From a virus: a stretch of 62,567 bases of DNA. The notes below the pieces were generated by a model, which was given only the letters and a program-made list of their open reading frames with translations, had not been told where the DNA came from and made no database searches. The DNA lies in IMG/VR virus record IMGVR_UViG_3300042924_005627, positions 1 to 62,567 of that record; one strand, 5' to 3'. The stretch's first letter is position 1. The number at the start of each line of letters is the position of its first letter. Shown piece after piece: positions 1 through 7,499 of this stretch. The position numbers and the translations under genes are program-made.

Positions 1-4
1 TATT

Positions 5-127
5 ATGTCTCATAAACCCCAACACGAACCCATGGAAGACTGGGTTATCTGGGCAGGTGTAGCAATGATGGGATTCACAGTTATCGTATTTGTCGTATTT
101 ACTCTTAGTTTAATTTATTGGGGATGA
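5..127 (+). CDS. Small single-pass membrane protein
   Basis: A 40-residue protein with a short polar N-terminus (His/Pro/Glu/Asp) followed by one hydrophobic helix from about residue 14 to the end, so probably an inner-membrane peptide. No family recognised. Its stop overlaps the next start in an ATGA, so the two are translationally coupled. It begins 5 bases into the window, so an upstream start cannot be excluded. Confidence 0.55.
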   Translation: MSHKPQHEPMEDWVIWAGVAMMGFTVIVFVVFTLSLIYWG

Positions 128-378
128 TATCATCAGAAACACCTTACAAACTCGCGGAAATTATCCGAGACACTTGGCCACAACTTTACAGACCCATGAA
201 GAAGATGCAAGTAACTGAACATAATATTACTGATTGGAACCTCAACGAAGAGGAAATCAATGCACTCATATCTCTTTCTAAGGAGAAGATGAAGTCCTGT
301 GATGATGATAAGGTGTGTGAACTATTTTATGGACTTCTCACGGGTAAACTTATCATCATGAAAAATGACCGAACTTGA
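124..378 (+). CDS. Unknown acidic phage protein, 84 aa
   Basis: Begins at the ATG overlapping the previous stop; a TTG two codons upstream is less likely. It looks soluble, with charged helical stretches and no membrane segment or motif I know. It overlaps the next gene by 14 bases, as expected in a dense early operon. Function unknown. Confidence 0.6.
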   Translation: MISSETPYKLAEIIRDTWPQLYRPMKKMQVTEHNITDWNLNEEEINALISLSKEKMKSCDDDKVCELFYGLLTGKLIIMKNDRT

Positions 379-571
379 AGTATTCAAACAAACATCTGAA
401 GAACCTTACATTCGTCATGACTATAAAGTAGTTTTTGCGAACGGAAGATCTGTTATCTTTGATAACTATGAGGATGTTCAAAAAACTTGGTGGCAAACAC
501 CAAATCAACTTCTAGGACATGTTGAAGTTCTAGATCACAAAGAACCAAAAACAAAAAGCAAAGGATTTTAA
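365..571 (+). CDS. Unknown protein, 68 aa
   Basis: Small soluble protein rich in beta-prone residues in the middle (VVFANGRSVIFDNY) with a Lys-rich tail. It lies in the tight run of early-type genes and overlaps the previous gene. No family recognised. Confidence 0.6.
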   Translation: MTELEVFKQTSEEPYIRHDYKVVFANGRSVIFDNYEDVQKTWWQTPNQLLGHVEVLDHKEPKTKSKGF

Positions 572-572
572 A

Positions 573-878
573 ATGAAAAAATACAATGAAGAATACTTTT
601 CAGTTTTGAATAAAAAGACTGGGAAAAAACTTTTAGATTGTGGAGAAGAATCTGATGCTCTTGCCATGGTTGCTCTGGATCCTCAGAACCGAACTTACAC
701 TCGCAATAAGTTTCTAATGGGTCCTGTTGTAGACATTGAGATTCCAAAGGCACTTCCCACTAATGCAATTGATGTTTCCTCTTATAAAGAACATCAAGAA
801 AATTGGATGGTCGAAAAACTCAATGAGTTACCACAAATCAAACTTCCAGAAGGTCAAGGTCAACCTGTGGTTGTATGA
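573..878 (+). CDS. Unknown protein, 101 aa
   Basis: Soluble protein starting one base after the previous stop, with a basic N-terminus (MKKYNEEYF) and a Pro/Gln-rich C-terminus. No catalytic motif seen. The ATGA overlap with the next gene suggests coupling. Confidence 0.6.
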   Translation: MKKYNEEYFSVLNKKTGKKLLDCGEESDALAMVALDPQNRTYTRNKFLMGPVVDIEIPKALPTNAIDVSSYKEHQENWMVEKLNELPQIKLPEGQGQPVVV

Positions 879-1066
879 ACCATCGTAAATATAAACAATC
901 AGAGAATCAGAAAAAGAGAAGGATGTATACGCCTGAAGGATATCTAAAAGATCCCCCAGACGCAGAATGTCCTCACTGTGGGGAGAAACAGAAATCTTGT
1001 TCTTATGTAAATAGTCTTGCTCGTGCATGGGCAAGAAGTGCTTGTAAAAAGAAAAATCAAAATTAG
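875..1066 (+). CDS. Small basic protein with a CxxC knuckle
   Basis: A 63-residue, very basic protein (Lys/Arg-rich first 18 residues) carrying CPHCGEKQKSC around residues 33-43, a likely half zinc knuckle. The basic tail and knuckle suggest nucleic-acid binding, which is inference. It is the last gene before the 1067-1156 gap, which holds promoter-like sequence. Confidence 0.55.
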   Translation: MNHRKYKQSENQKKRRMYTPEGYLKDPPDAECPHCGEKQKSCSYVNSLARAWARSACKKKNQN

Positions 1067-1080
1067 CCTTTAGCTATATT

Positions 1081-1138
1081 TTGACAGCAAAAAATTTCCC
1101 GGTAAAAAATCACCCTATAAGATTTTTTCCTATATAAT
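1081..1138 (+). promoter_or_regulatory. Possible promoter region
   Basis: The intergenic stretch holds a TTGACA at 1081 and a TATAAT at 1133. They are too far apart to be one promoter. TTGACA could pair with TAAAAA at 1103 (16-base spacer), and TATAAT could act alone. It lies just upstream of the gene at 1157. Weak call. Confidence 0.3.
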
Positions 1139-1156
1139 ATCTGATGTTGTGTTTTT

Positions 1157-1312
1157 ATGCCAAAAAATCAGTTGACTAAGGATGAACTAAAAGTTAGAGT
1201 ATTAAAATTGAAACATCAAGTTCAATTTGAACATAGGTATCCTGGAGAAAAAGAACTTGCCAATAAGTACTTGAATGAAGTATTATTCATTATTGATCAG
1301 TATTCTAGATGA
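1157..1312 (+). CDS. Unknown basic helical protein, 51 aa
   Basis: Short, mostly alpha-helical, Lys-rich protein (MPKNQLTKDELKVRVLKLKH). It follows the promoter-like region and ends 3 bases before the next start. Codon use matches its neighbours. No function assigned. Confidence 0.6.
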   Translation: MPKNQLTKDELKVRVLKLKHQVQFEHRYPGEKELANKYLNEVLFIIDQYSR

Positions 1313-1315
1313 CTT

Positions 1316-1639
1316 ATGACCTTGCCTCAACAAGAACATAACTCTCTTCTAGCCACCAGAGAGTTTTTAAAACTTCTTTTAGATAAAGTAAAGTATCCAG
1401 ATCTTCCTGAAAAAGTAAGGTTATCCGCAAAATCTCTCCTTGAACATTATCCAGAACGTTCAAAAATAGACCAACTATATTTTGGAAACACATTTTCCGA
1501 TGTTATTCCTTTCAATGAATCTGATATAACAGAAGAAGAGATGGAAAATAACAATAAAATTTTAAATGATAATCAAACTTGGGAAACTCCTGGACTTAAA
1601 TGGAAAACAGAAGTTGAGTTTGTTTCTGTAGAGTCGTAA
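1316..1639 (+). CDS. BPSL0761-like small protein
   Basis: A 107-residue protein whose first 50 residues (TREFLKLLLD ... VRLSAKSLLEHYPE) resemble the small BPSL0761-type family of bacteria and phages, whose function is unknown; the resemblance is from memory of the family pattern. The acidic C-terminal half is unlike it. It ends 10 bases before the tRNA-Ala gene, so both may share a transcript. Confidence 0.6.
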   Translation: MTLPQQEHNSLLATREFLKLLLDKVKYPDLPEKVRLSAKSLLEHYPERSKIDQLYFGNTFSDVIPFNESDITEEEMENNNKILNDNQTWETPGLKWKTEVEFVSVES

Positions 1640-1649
1640 GACTCTTCTT

Positions 1650-1720
1650 GGGGAATTAGTTAAACGGTATAACGGGTGCTTTGCAAGCACTTATTAGGAG
1701 TTCGATTCTCCTATTCTCCA
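1650..1720 (+). tRNA. tRNA-Ala(TGC)
   Basis: Complete cloverleaf: 7-bp acceptor (GGGGAAT / ATTCTCC with one G-T), anticodon stem GGTGC / GCACT, loop TTTGCAA with anticodon TGC at 1682-1684, and T-arm AGGAG TTCGATT CTCCT. The discriminator is A and CCA is not encoded. It reads GCA/GCG codons. It stands apart from the three-tRNA cluster at 51951-52207. Confidence 0.9.
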
Positions 1721-1723
1721 TTC

Positions 1724-1751
1724 TTGACAAATAGGCTAAATAACTTATAAT
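1724..1751 (+). promoter_or_regulatory. Sigma70-type (early) promoter
   Basis: TTGACA at 1724-1729, a 16-base spacer, then TATAAT at 1746-1751: consensus at both boxes. It starts 4 bases after the tRNA-Ala and sits 23 bases upstream of the gene at 1775, so it probably drives the following small-gene operon with host RNA polymerase. Confidence 0.75.
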
Positions 1752-1774
1752 TACTAAGTGTTTAGTGATTTAGT

Positions 1775-1948
1775 ATGAACGTTCCGAATACTTCCGAATT
1801 GATGCATATGCGTCTTCAGGCTTGGATGAGGGAATATAAATGTGAAGATATTGAATATCTCGGTGTACGAGAAGGTGAACATTACTATAGAATTGCAGAA
1901 CACGAAGTACCAGTGTCATCCATCGAGGATCTAGAGCAAGTATCATGA
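1775..1948 (+). CDS. Unknown acidic protein, 57 aa
   Basis: First gene after the consensus promoter. It is acidic with no membrane segment; the segment EYLGVREGEHYYRIAEHEV looks like a small beta-rich unit. Its stop overlaps the next start (ATGA). No family recognised. Confidence 0.6.
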   Translation: MNVPNTSELMHMRLQAWMREYKCEDIEYLGVREGEHYYRIAEHEVPVSSIEDLEQVS

Positions 1949-2142
1949 CAAAACCTTATATAGTATATGACGCAGAATCAAAACAAGATAAATGGAATAG
2001 GGGATTGGATTTGTTTATTGAAAGTGTACATAAACCCGACCATGAATTAAGGCAAGCCGCACATGATCAAAGGTGCTTCCATGAACTTATGGACGTAAGA
2101 GAAACCGTCTTAGAATATCTAAAAACAATTCGTTGGCATTGA
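1945..2142 (+). CDS. Unknown protein, 65 aa
   Basis: Soluble, charged, helical protein with several His residues. It is translationally coupled to the previous gene (4-base overlap) and one base from the next. Function unknown. Confidence 0.6.
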   Translation: MTKPYIVYDAESKQDKWNRGLDLFIESVHKPDHELRQAAHDQRCFHELMDVRETVLEYLKTIRWH

Positions 2143-2143
2143 T

Positions 2144-2380
2144 ATGGAATACTACTACATTTGGTTTTTCTTATTTGCAATAGCTGCATATTTTATTGTC
2201 ACTGATAGTAGTGTAGCACAGGCATTTTATTATGTTAGTAAACTTTTAAAGTTTCAATATGGAAAAACCAAGTGGTGGTTATTGAATAACCCTCGTAACC
2301 CTATAGTAAAATATTTGATGTGGAGACGAGCGATGAAACTTGCAAAAGAATTAGAAAAAGAATTCAAAGAAAAACATTAG
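2144..2380 (+). CDS. Small membrane protein with basic tail
   Basis: A 78-residue protein. Residues 2-30 form a strongly hydrophobic, aromatic helix; the rest is basic and amphipathic (Lys/Arg with Trp). This suits a membrane-anchored peptide with a cytoplasmic tail. No family recognised. Confidence 0.6.
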   Translation: MEYYYIWFFLFAIAAYFIVTDSSVAQAFYYVSKLLKFQYGKTKWWLLNNPRNPIVKYLMWRRAMKLAKELEKEFKEKH

Positions 2381-2386
2381 AAATTA

Positions 2387-3556
2387 ATGTCAATTAAACT
2401 AATATGTTTTGAACCTTGGAGAGGAGTAGGTATATCTCAGTATGATAGTGGATTTGGCGATAGAATTAAATTTTGGGTAATAGCTTATCACCTTTCTTCT
2501 ATTATTCAAGACATTCAAATAATAGTGGAAGAAGAATATTGGCCAGAATTATTGTTAATTGATTTGCCAAATACCATACCACAAAATATGTCTTCATTAA
2601 TATTGTCTGAAAATCAATTACTTCCAATTAGTTGTGAAGAAGTTAGGGATATCATATTAACTGAAAATAATAGTTTGTTAAATTCTACCAATAATACATA
2701 TTATTATTTTAATTTTTCTGTACATCGTATTGGTGATATTTTTAATAATCAAAAAATCACATACAATTCGGTTATACACAATGCTGTATCTAAAATTAAA
2801 CTAAGACTACCAACTGTCTCCGACTTTATGGAGAAGGAATTTTCTGATTGTTGTTACATACATCTACGTAGAGGGAATGGTACATTCCCTCCTTTAAAAT
2901 TTTTAAATGAAATAAAACAATTTTTGTCGAAAGAAACTATAGATTCTTATTGGAAAACCTTTCACAGCAGTAGGTTTGGAAGTTCTATATGTTCAAAAAA
3001 ATATAAGTACTTTGATTCTTTAGTTGAAAAAGATACCGATACTGAAAAAAAATATTTACCTACAAAAAAAGTTTATGGAGATTATAACTGGGTAAATGAT
3101 TACAAAATTATACCGGATTCAGATTACTTTAATTTAATTCAGAATATTATTTTTAAACAAAATCCGCATAAAAAAATTTATATAAGTTCAGACATTCCTA
3201 AAAAATATTATTCATACTATTATGATAATTTTCCACATAATATAATAGACAAAGATTTTTATTATAAAAAATTTTTGAATTTATATAAAGACAAACTTCC
3301 TGCAAAAGAATTGAAAAAAAAGTATTCAATTCCAATTTCTAAAGTTTTTGAAAACGTATTTGATTTAATGGTAGGTTGTTACGCAGAAACTGTAGTTAAA
3401 TCAACTTCTAATTGGAGTAAGATTGCTGCACTGTATAAAAGAAAGAGAATTATACATGCGGATAGAACACTTTCAATGAATTGTTTAGGAAATTGGATTT
3501 TTATAGATCAAGAGATTGACTTTATAGATGAAACTCTCTATAATGAAAAGAATTGA
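2387..3556 (+). CDS. Putative fucosyltransferase-like glycosyltransferase
   Basis: A 389-residue soluble protein with the layout of GT-B fucosyltransferases of the NodZ/FUT8/O-FucT type. It has an N-terminal SGFGDRIKFW loop (residues 21-30), the donor-binding HLRRG motif (159-163, family form H.RRGD), and a C-terminal FDLMVGCYAE ... STSNWS segment like the family's 'monitoring for a misused acceptor' region D...S.S.. that binds GDP. It would move fucose or a related sugar from a nucleotide sugar. The gene is more AT-rich than its neighbours and much larger, suggesting recent acquisition. The Asp normally following HxRRG is replaced by Asn, so activity is uncertain. Confidence 0.55.
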   Translation: MSIKLICFEPWRGVGISQYDSGFGDRIKFWVIAYHLSSIIQDIQIIVEEEYWPELLLIDLPNTIPQNMSSLILSENQLLPISCEEVRDIILTENNSLLNSTNNTYYYFNFSVHRIGDIFNNQKITYNSVIHNAVSKIKLRLPTVSDFMEKEFSDCCYIHLRRGNGTFPPLKFLNEIKQFLSKETIDSYWKTFHSSRFGSSICSKKYKYFDSLVEKDTDTEKKYLPTKKVYGDYNWVNDYKIIPDSDYFNLIQNIIFKQNPHKKIYISSDIPKKYYSYYYDNFPHNIIDKDFYYKKFLNLYKDKLPAKELKKKYSIPISKVFENVFDLMVGCYAETVVKSTSNWSKIAALYKRKRIIHADRTLSMNCLGNWIFIDQEIDFIDETLYNEKN

Positions 3557-3806
3557 TAATAAAGAAATGAAAGACCTAAGAAAAATTAATTATTCATTTC
3601 GTGAAATCAGAGAAGGGGATTATGTAAAGTTTGTTGGATGTACTAAAGAACAAATTAACTGGGGAAATAATACAGATCCAAATGATCTCTTAGTTCATGG
3701 TGGAATTTATTTTGTTCAACAAATGATTATTAAATCTTCTCATACTAAATTAATTCTTCGTGGAGTTGAAGGTAAGTTCAATAGTGTTTGCTTTGAAAGA
3801 ATGTAA
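3543..3806 (+). CDS. Unknown small protein
   Basis: 87 residues from the ATG at 3543, which overlaps the end of the glycosyltransferase gene; ATGs at 3528 and 3567 are alternatives. The middle (EGDYVKFVGCT ... GGIYFVQQM) resembles a small SH3-like beta barrel. No known family. Confidence 0.5.
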   Translation: MKRIDNKEMKDLRKINYSFREIREGDYVKFVGCTKEQINWGNNTDPNDLLVHGGIYFVQQMIIKSSHTKLILRGVEGKFNSVCFERM

Positions 3807-3982
3807 TGGCTCTTTCAGAAAAGGCAAAAATTTATTACAATGTCTGGTGTTGTGCTTATCGACGCAGATATAATGCAAAAATAAAAGGCGATTGGAATCT
3901 ATACAATCGAGAACACGAAACTATTCTAATGTGTCTTAAAATGAAAGGAGCTCGTTGGAATAAGTGGTCTGGTGAAAAATAA
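3806..3982 (+). CDS. Unknown basic protein, 58 aa
   Basis: Small, strongly basic, Trp/Tyr-rich helical protein. It starts at the ATG overlapping the previous stop (TAATG) and ends in a TAATG overlap with the next gene. Possibly nucleic-acid binding by charge alone. Confidence 0.6.
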   Translation: MALSEKAKIYYNVWCCAYRRRYNAKIKGDWNLYNREHETILMCLKMKGARWNKWSGEK

Positions 3983-4248
3983 TGGGACTTACATTTAGAC
4001 ACATGCACAAACCAACTTCTTGGCGAAACTGCCCTTCCTGCAAATGCAATCTCGTAGATGCAGAGATTTCTAATCCTATAAAGTTTAGTTGTGAACTTGG
4101 AGCTTTCCATTCTAAACTATTAGGTGGAAGAAACCCAGATACATGGGAAATGGAATACTGGAAATGTCCTGACTGCAAAACAGTTTTTCCTGCTGAGGAA
4201 CGTCCGATAATACATACAATGAGTGATGTATATTTGCCAAATAAATGA
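3982..4248 (+). CDS. Zinc-ribbon-like protein
   Basis: 88 residues with two CxxC pairs, CPSC (residues 17-20) and CPDC (about 62-65), typical of a single zinc ribbon. His residues nearby may help. Such phage ribbons often bind nucleic acid or RNA polymerase, but no partner is evident here. Confidence 0.6.
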   Translation: MGLTFRHMHKPTSWRNCPSCKCNLVDAEISNPIKFSCELGAFHSKLLGGRNPDTWEMEYWKCPDCKTVFPAEERPIIHTMSDVYLPNK

Positions 4249-4274
4249 ATAATAGTTACGATAGGGATATTATT

Positions 4275-4415
4275 ATGAGATGTAAAGTTCAACTCTATGT
4301 TGCTGGTAAAGTTTTCTACGAAGAAATGGAAGCCAGAGATTATAAAGAAGCAAGAGAAGTTGCTCTTGCACGAAATCCAAATGCAAAAGTGATAGGTGTT
4401 ACCGCCGTATTCTAA
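4275..4415 (+). CDS. Unknown small protein, 46 aa
   Basis: Compact alpha/beta protein (MRCKVQLYVAGKVFYEE ... ARNPNAKVIGV), like a single ferredoxin-like half. An upstream in-frame ATG at 4245 overlaps the previous stop and would add 10 polar residues. I prefer 4275 because the fold starts there. It overlaps the next gene by one base. Confidence 0.55.
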   Translation: MRCKVQLYVAGKVFYEEMEARDYKEAREVALARNPNAKVIGVTAVF

Positions 4416-4705
4416 TGAAAAATAAAAAACTCAAAGCATTGATTCAAAAACCCCTGAGGTTTCATCATCAAGATATTCATGAAGAACTTGATGAACTAAA
4501 AAAACAACATCAAGTTAAGTCTAAATGGTACTATATCTTTTGGGGTTCTATGGCAGTTGCTGTAGTTGGTGGTCAAATTTATGTTGGACTTGGGTATCGT
4601 GAGATGGCTGAAGCAACTAAGTCAACTGCAATCTCTGTGACTTGTGTTGATGGTGGACAACTTGGACCTTCAGACCGAATTAAAAAACCTAAAGAATTTG
4701 AATAA
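4415..4705 (+). CDS. Small membrane protein, 96 aa
   Basis: Basic, His-rich N-terminal 40 residues, then one transmembrane helix (about residues 38-58: WYYIFWGSMAVAVVGGQIYV), then a polar tail. This layout suits an inner-membrane protein with a cytoplasmic N-terminus. Function unknown. Confidence 0.6.
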   Translation: MKNKKLKALIQKPLRFHHQDIHEELDELKKQHQVKSKWYYIFWGSMAVAVVGGQIYVGLGYREMAEATKSTAISVTCVDGGQLGPSDRIKKPKEFE

Positions 4706-4899
4706 TGATGACTATCTTTGATTTGTTTCATGATGAACGCCGTTATGGTTGGGTTGTAGACAAACGATACGACTGGATTAATATGTTGAATAAAATGCAG
4801 AAAAATAATCCCAGACGATTTAAAGAGTTCCAATACTCACAAGAGACAATTTATCATTACATAGATAGATTAAATCAGGAACAAAATCTAAATGACTGA
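4705..4899 (+). CDS. Unknown protein, 64 aa
   Basis: Charged, aromatic-rich helical protein. It begins with two adjacent ATG codons (4705 and 4708), overlaps the previous stop by one base and runs 8 bases into the radical SAM gene. No motif recognised. Confidence 0.55.
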   Translation: MMTIFDLFHDERRYGWVVDKRYDWINMLNKMQKNNPRRFKEFQYSQETIYHYIDRLNQEQNLND

Positions 4900-5884
4900 A
4901 CTGAAAAATAAAAAAATTATCAGAGTAATCCAAAAAGATGATTCATTAATGAATATGACTTGGATGACTAATAATATATGTAATAATAGATGTTCATATT
5001 GTGTACCAACTTTAAATGCAGGCATAGGTCATCATTATGAATGGGAAAAGGCAAAGAAGTTCCTGGAAGCTTTATTTGAGAGATATCCAAAAATTCATTG
5101 TTCAGTAGCTGGTGGTGAACCAAGTCTTAGTGAATTTTTTCCAGAACTAGTAAAATTTTTTAATGATGCTGGTAATACTATAGGCGTAACTAGTAATGCA
5201 TATAAGTCTGTAGAGTATTGGTCTGACATTTCAAAATATTTAAACTATATTTGTTTCTCTTATCACGCAGAATTTCCTGCAAAAGATTTTAAAGAAAAAG
5301 TAATTGCTGCCAGTCTTAATACGTTTGTAACTGTAAGACTTATGATGCATTCTGTAAAATGGGATCATTGTATGGAAGTTTTTCACTCCTTAAAAGACAT
5401 TGATACTTTTCTCTTGGAACCTGTTAGAATTTTAGATTGGAGTAGTGAAAATAAAGAATCGTTCCAGTATACTCAAGAACAATTGGATTGGTTTCAAAGT
5501 GAAGAAGCTATGAAACCTCATAAAAAAGGATTAGAACATTTAATAGGTTTAGTCAACCCTGTGAATTTAAATTCTTCCTTTCAGTTTGAGGATCAATCTA
5601 TTGTATCTAATCCATATTACAATACTGTAGAATTTATAAATGCTGGTATGACTAATTTTGAAGGATATAGTTGTGAAATAGGATTAAAAAGTTTATTTGT
5701 AAATTCTGCTGGAGAAATTTACTTAGGTAATTGTTTTGTTGGAGGTTCTATAGGAAACATAGAAGATTTTGAAAATATTAAATGGCCAACTAAACCTGTT
5801 ACCTGTGATTTAAACATATGTCGTTGTGCGACGGATGTTAATGTTAGTAAATGGATAAAAAATTATAACGAATACATACAATGA
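4892..5884 (+). CDS. Radical SAM enzyme with C-terminal Cys cluster
   Basis: 330 residues. The signature CX3CX2C lies at Cys30, Cys34 and Cys37 (CNNRCSYC) and would hold the [4Fe-4S] cluster that splits S-adenosylmethionine. GGEPSL (about 74-79) is the usual SAM-binding GGE motif. The C-terminal 60 residues hold six Cys around a GEIYLGNC segment, like the SPASM/twitch auxiliary cluster of peptide- or sugar-modifying members. The substrate is unknown. The nearest partners are tiny unknown genes, one of which could be a peptide substrate (inference). It is coupled to the next gene by an ATGA overlap. Confidence 0.8.
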   Translation: MTELKNKKIIRVIQKDDSLMNMTWMTNNICNNRCSYCVPTLNAGIGHHYEWEKAKKFLEALFERYPKIHCSVAGGEPSLSEFFPELVKFFNDAGNTIGVTSNAYKSVEYWSDISKYLNYICFSYHAEFPAKDFKEKVIAASLNTFVTVRLMMHSVKWDHCMEVFHSLKDIDTFLLEPVRILDWSSENKESFQYTQEQLDWFQSEEAMKPHKKGLEHLIGLVNPVNLNSSFQFEDQSIVSNPYYNTVEFINAGMTNFEGYSCEIGLKSLFVNSAGEIYLGNCFVGGSIGNIEDFENIKWPTKPVTCDLNICRCATDVNVSKWIKNYNEYIQ

Positions 5885-6039
5885 ATTTCACTAGAGAACA
5901 CTATCAATTGATTTACACAGCAGTTAGAAGTCATCAAGACAAATATTATTACGATCGTCAAACCTGGACTCAGTGCAACGAGGTTATTGACGAACTCCAT
6001 AAATTGGTCTATACTCAAAGACAAGAACAACCCACTTGA
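5881..6039 (+). CDS. Unknown protein, 52 aa
   Basis: Small helical protein rich in Tyr and Gln, coupled by ATGA to the radical SAM gene and therefore made with it. No signal or leader-peptide motif is evident. Function unknown. Confidence 0.55.
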   Translation: MNFTREHYQLIYTAVRSHQDKYYYDRQTWTQCNEVIDELHKLVYTQRQEQPT

Positions 6040-6041
6040 TC

Positions 6042-6218
6042 ATGGTTATTTCCACAACTGAAAAGTTCCCTTATCCTTCTTTTCCCTTTCGTCTTGACTT
6101 GACTGAGGGAAAGGATAAACGAGTATGTTGGTTTGAATGTAAAGTCCATGTTGACAAATTCATCCAAAAACATAAACTAAAAAAGAAAGATTATACGTTA
6201 ACCATTAATAATGGCTGA
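6042..6218 (+). CDS. Unknown basic protein, 58 aa
   Basis: Starts at ATG 6042, two bases after the previous stop; an upstream TTG is unlikely. The N-terminus is Pro/Phe-rich and the C-terminus Lys-rich. No family recognised. Confidence 0.6.
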   Translation: MVISTTEKFPYPSFPFRLDLTEGKDKRVCWFECKVHVDKFIQKHKLKKKDYTLTINNG

Positions 6219-6432
6219 ACTAACACTCTTAACTCTTCTGAACTTTGTCGCTACAGATTTTTGTTCCACTCGTATGCGGGGTATGGATACACTCAAATCT
6301 GTTTTAATTGCTTATTCTAAAGCAAACGATAAGTTTGGTGGATCAAATGTACGACGAGTAATTACTAATTCCCCTGGACTTGAAGCTGCAGCAATTGCAA
6401 TTGCTGTAAGTAAATGTCCAGGTCAACTTTGA
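6211..6432 (+). CDS. Unknown protein, 73 aa
   Basis: Mildly hydrophobic helical protein with Leu/Thr-rich first 12 residues and an Ala-rich C-terminal helix. The hydrophobicity seems too low for a firm membrane call. It overlaps the previous gene by 8 bases. Confidence 0.6.
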   Translation: MAELTLLTLLNFVATDFCSTRMRGMDTLKSVLIAYSKANDKFGGSNVRRVITNSPGLEAAAIAIAVSKCPGQL

Positions 6433-6440
6433 GGATAGAC

Positions 6441-6653
6441 ATGCAAGAATTTGAATGGATTGATGATTGTTTTCGAGTAGAAGAACAGAAGTGGGGAACT
6501 TGGAGGTCTTATGACAAAGAGGGAAATGGAATTATCACTTCTCTTCAAAAAGAACTCTGTATTTCTGCGACTCGTTGGTATCTAAAACACAAACAAGAAG
6601 GTTTTGTTGAAAGTGATGTTAAATATGAGGGGGTTGTAGGAGGAAAACTCTGA
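6441..6653 (+). CDS. Unknown acidic protein, 70 aa
   Basis: The ATG at 6441 has a GAGGAT ribosome-binding site 6 bases upstream, overlapping the previous stop. Residues FEWIDDCFRVEEQKWGTW look like a small beta/alpha domain. Function unknown. Confidence 0.6.
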   Translation: MQEFEWIDDCFRVEEQKWGTWRSYDKEGNGIITSLQKELCISATRWYLKHKQEGFVESDVKYEGVVGGKL

Positions 6654-6919
6654 TGTATGTTCCACAGGTTAACGATTATGTTATCTGGAATGATGGAAAG
6701 TGTGTAGAAGGTTGGGTCTATTTTAAAGACGATGAGTATATAACAATCGAAGTTTGCGTAAGACCTAAAGATTGTATAAATTATGAAGCCTGCAACTTAC
6801 ATCGTAATGAAAGACTTCTGGTATTGTGTTATAAAAACCGATGGAAAGAATTAGTGTATGTCAGATCAAGAGAATCCGTATATGAAGAAACAGAAAACAG
6901 TATGGAGATGGTGGGCTAA
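6653..6919 (+). CDS. Unknown beta-rich protein, 88 aa
   Basis: Starts within the previous stop (TGATG). The pattern VNDYVIWNDGKCVEGWVYFKD suggests an SH3-like barrel. Four Cys residues are scattered, not paired as a ribbon. It shares 38 bases with the next gene. Confidence 0.6.
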   Translation: MYVPQVNDYVIWNDGKCVEGWVYFKDDEYITIEVCVRPKDCINYEACNLHRNERLLVLCYKNRWKELVYVRSRESVYEETENSMEMVG

Positions 6920-7115
6920 AGCACTTGGAGAAAAAGCATCTAAGTGCGACCGAGAATCTGATACTGTTGCTCGCATACGCACCTTTATTTTTATTACTTA
7001 CTTGGTCACTAACTGTTTTATTGTGGCTGGAGTAATCAGACACTGGAATGATTCTCCTCCAGTTATTTACATTGAAATTAAACAGGAAGATGGATCACAA
7101 CTCCCAGAAGCCTAG
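6882..7115 (+). CDS. Small membrane protein
   Basis: 77 residues from ATG 6882 (an ATG at 6858 would add 8). It has a basic, Trp-rich start, a transmembrane helix at about residues 36-52, then a periplasmic-type tail ending in acidic residues. It overlaps both neighbours. Confidence 0.55.
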   Translation: MKKQKTVWRWWAKALGEKASKCDRESDTVARIRTFIFITYLVTNCFIVAGVIRHWNDSPPVIYIEIKQEDGSQLPEA

Positions 7116-7242
7116 TCTCGTTTTACCACTGGTCATTGTATTGAGTATTTTATTTATACTTGACATGGCCATCATAGGTGGTATACTTATACATGGAAAG
7201 GCGAACTTTACAGAATTATTTAAACATTTACACCATGGCTAA
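7090..7242 (+). CDS. Small membrane protein, 50 aa
   Basis: ATG 7090 follows an AGGA site. Nearly the whole protein is one hydrophobic helix (about residues 9-31), with a His-rich C-terminus. It follows another single-pass protein, so the two may act together; this is inference. Confidence 0.6.
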   Translation: MDHNSQKPSLVLPLVIVLSILFILDMAIIGGILIHGKANFTELFKHLHHG

Positions 7243-7387
7243 AAGAACTTACACAATTGAAAAAAAAGATCCAACACACAATCAAGTATGGGAATGGAAT
7301 GAAACTCCAGAATTGGCTAAACTCCTTAAAGAACTACACACAAACAAGTCCACATCCAGCACTGGATCCAACAACCCCGTGGTATGA
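7235..7387 (+). CDS. Unknown protein, 50 aa
   Basis: Starts at ATG 7235, overlapping the previous gene by 8 bases. Charged N-terminal half, Ser/Thr/Asn-rich tail. No motif. Its 3' third is shared with another frame (see 7299). Confidence 0.5.
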   Translation: MAKRTYTIEKKDPTHNQVWEWNETPELAKLLKELHTNKSTSSTGSNNPVV

Positions 7388-7499
7388 TTGGTTATGTTAT
7401 TGCGAAATCTGCGAAAGTTTAGGCCCTATTCCAGGACAACCTTCACTTCGCAGATTTATGGCATATAGGAGATATCTTAAAGAAGTAGGTGTATTATGA
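7299..7499 (+). CDS. Unknown protein with CxxC, start uncertain
   Basis: The C-terminal 45 residues look genuinely coding (DWLCYCEICESLGPIPG ... RRYLKEVGVL), but the first ATGs in this frame (7257, 7299) lie deep in the previous gene. A CTG at 7362 is the only later near-cognate start. Coordinates use ATG 7299. It is coupled to the next gene by a 4-base overlap. Confidence 0.45.
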   Translation: MKLQNWLNSLKNYTQTSPHPALDPTTPWYDWLCYCEICESLGPIPGQPSLRRFMAYRRYLKEVGVL

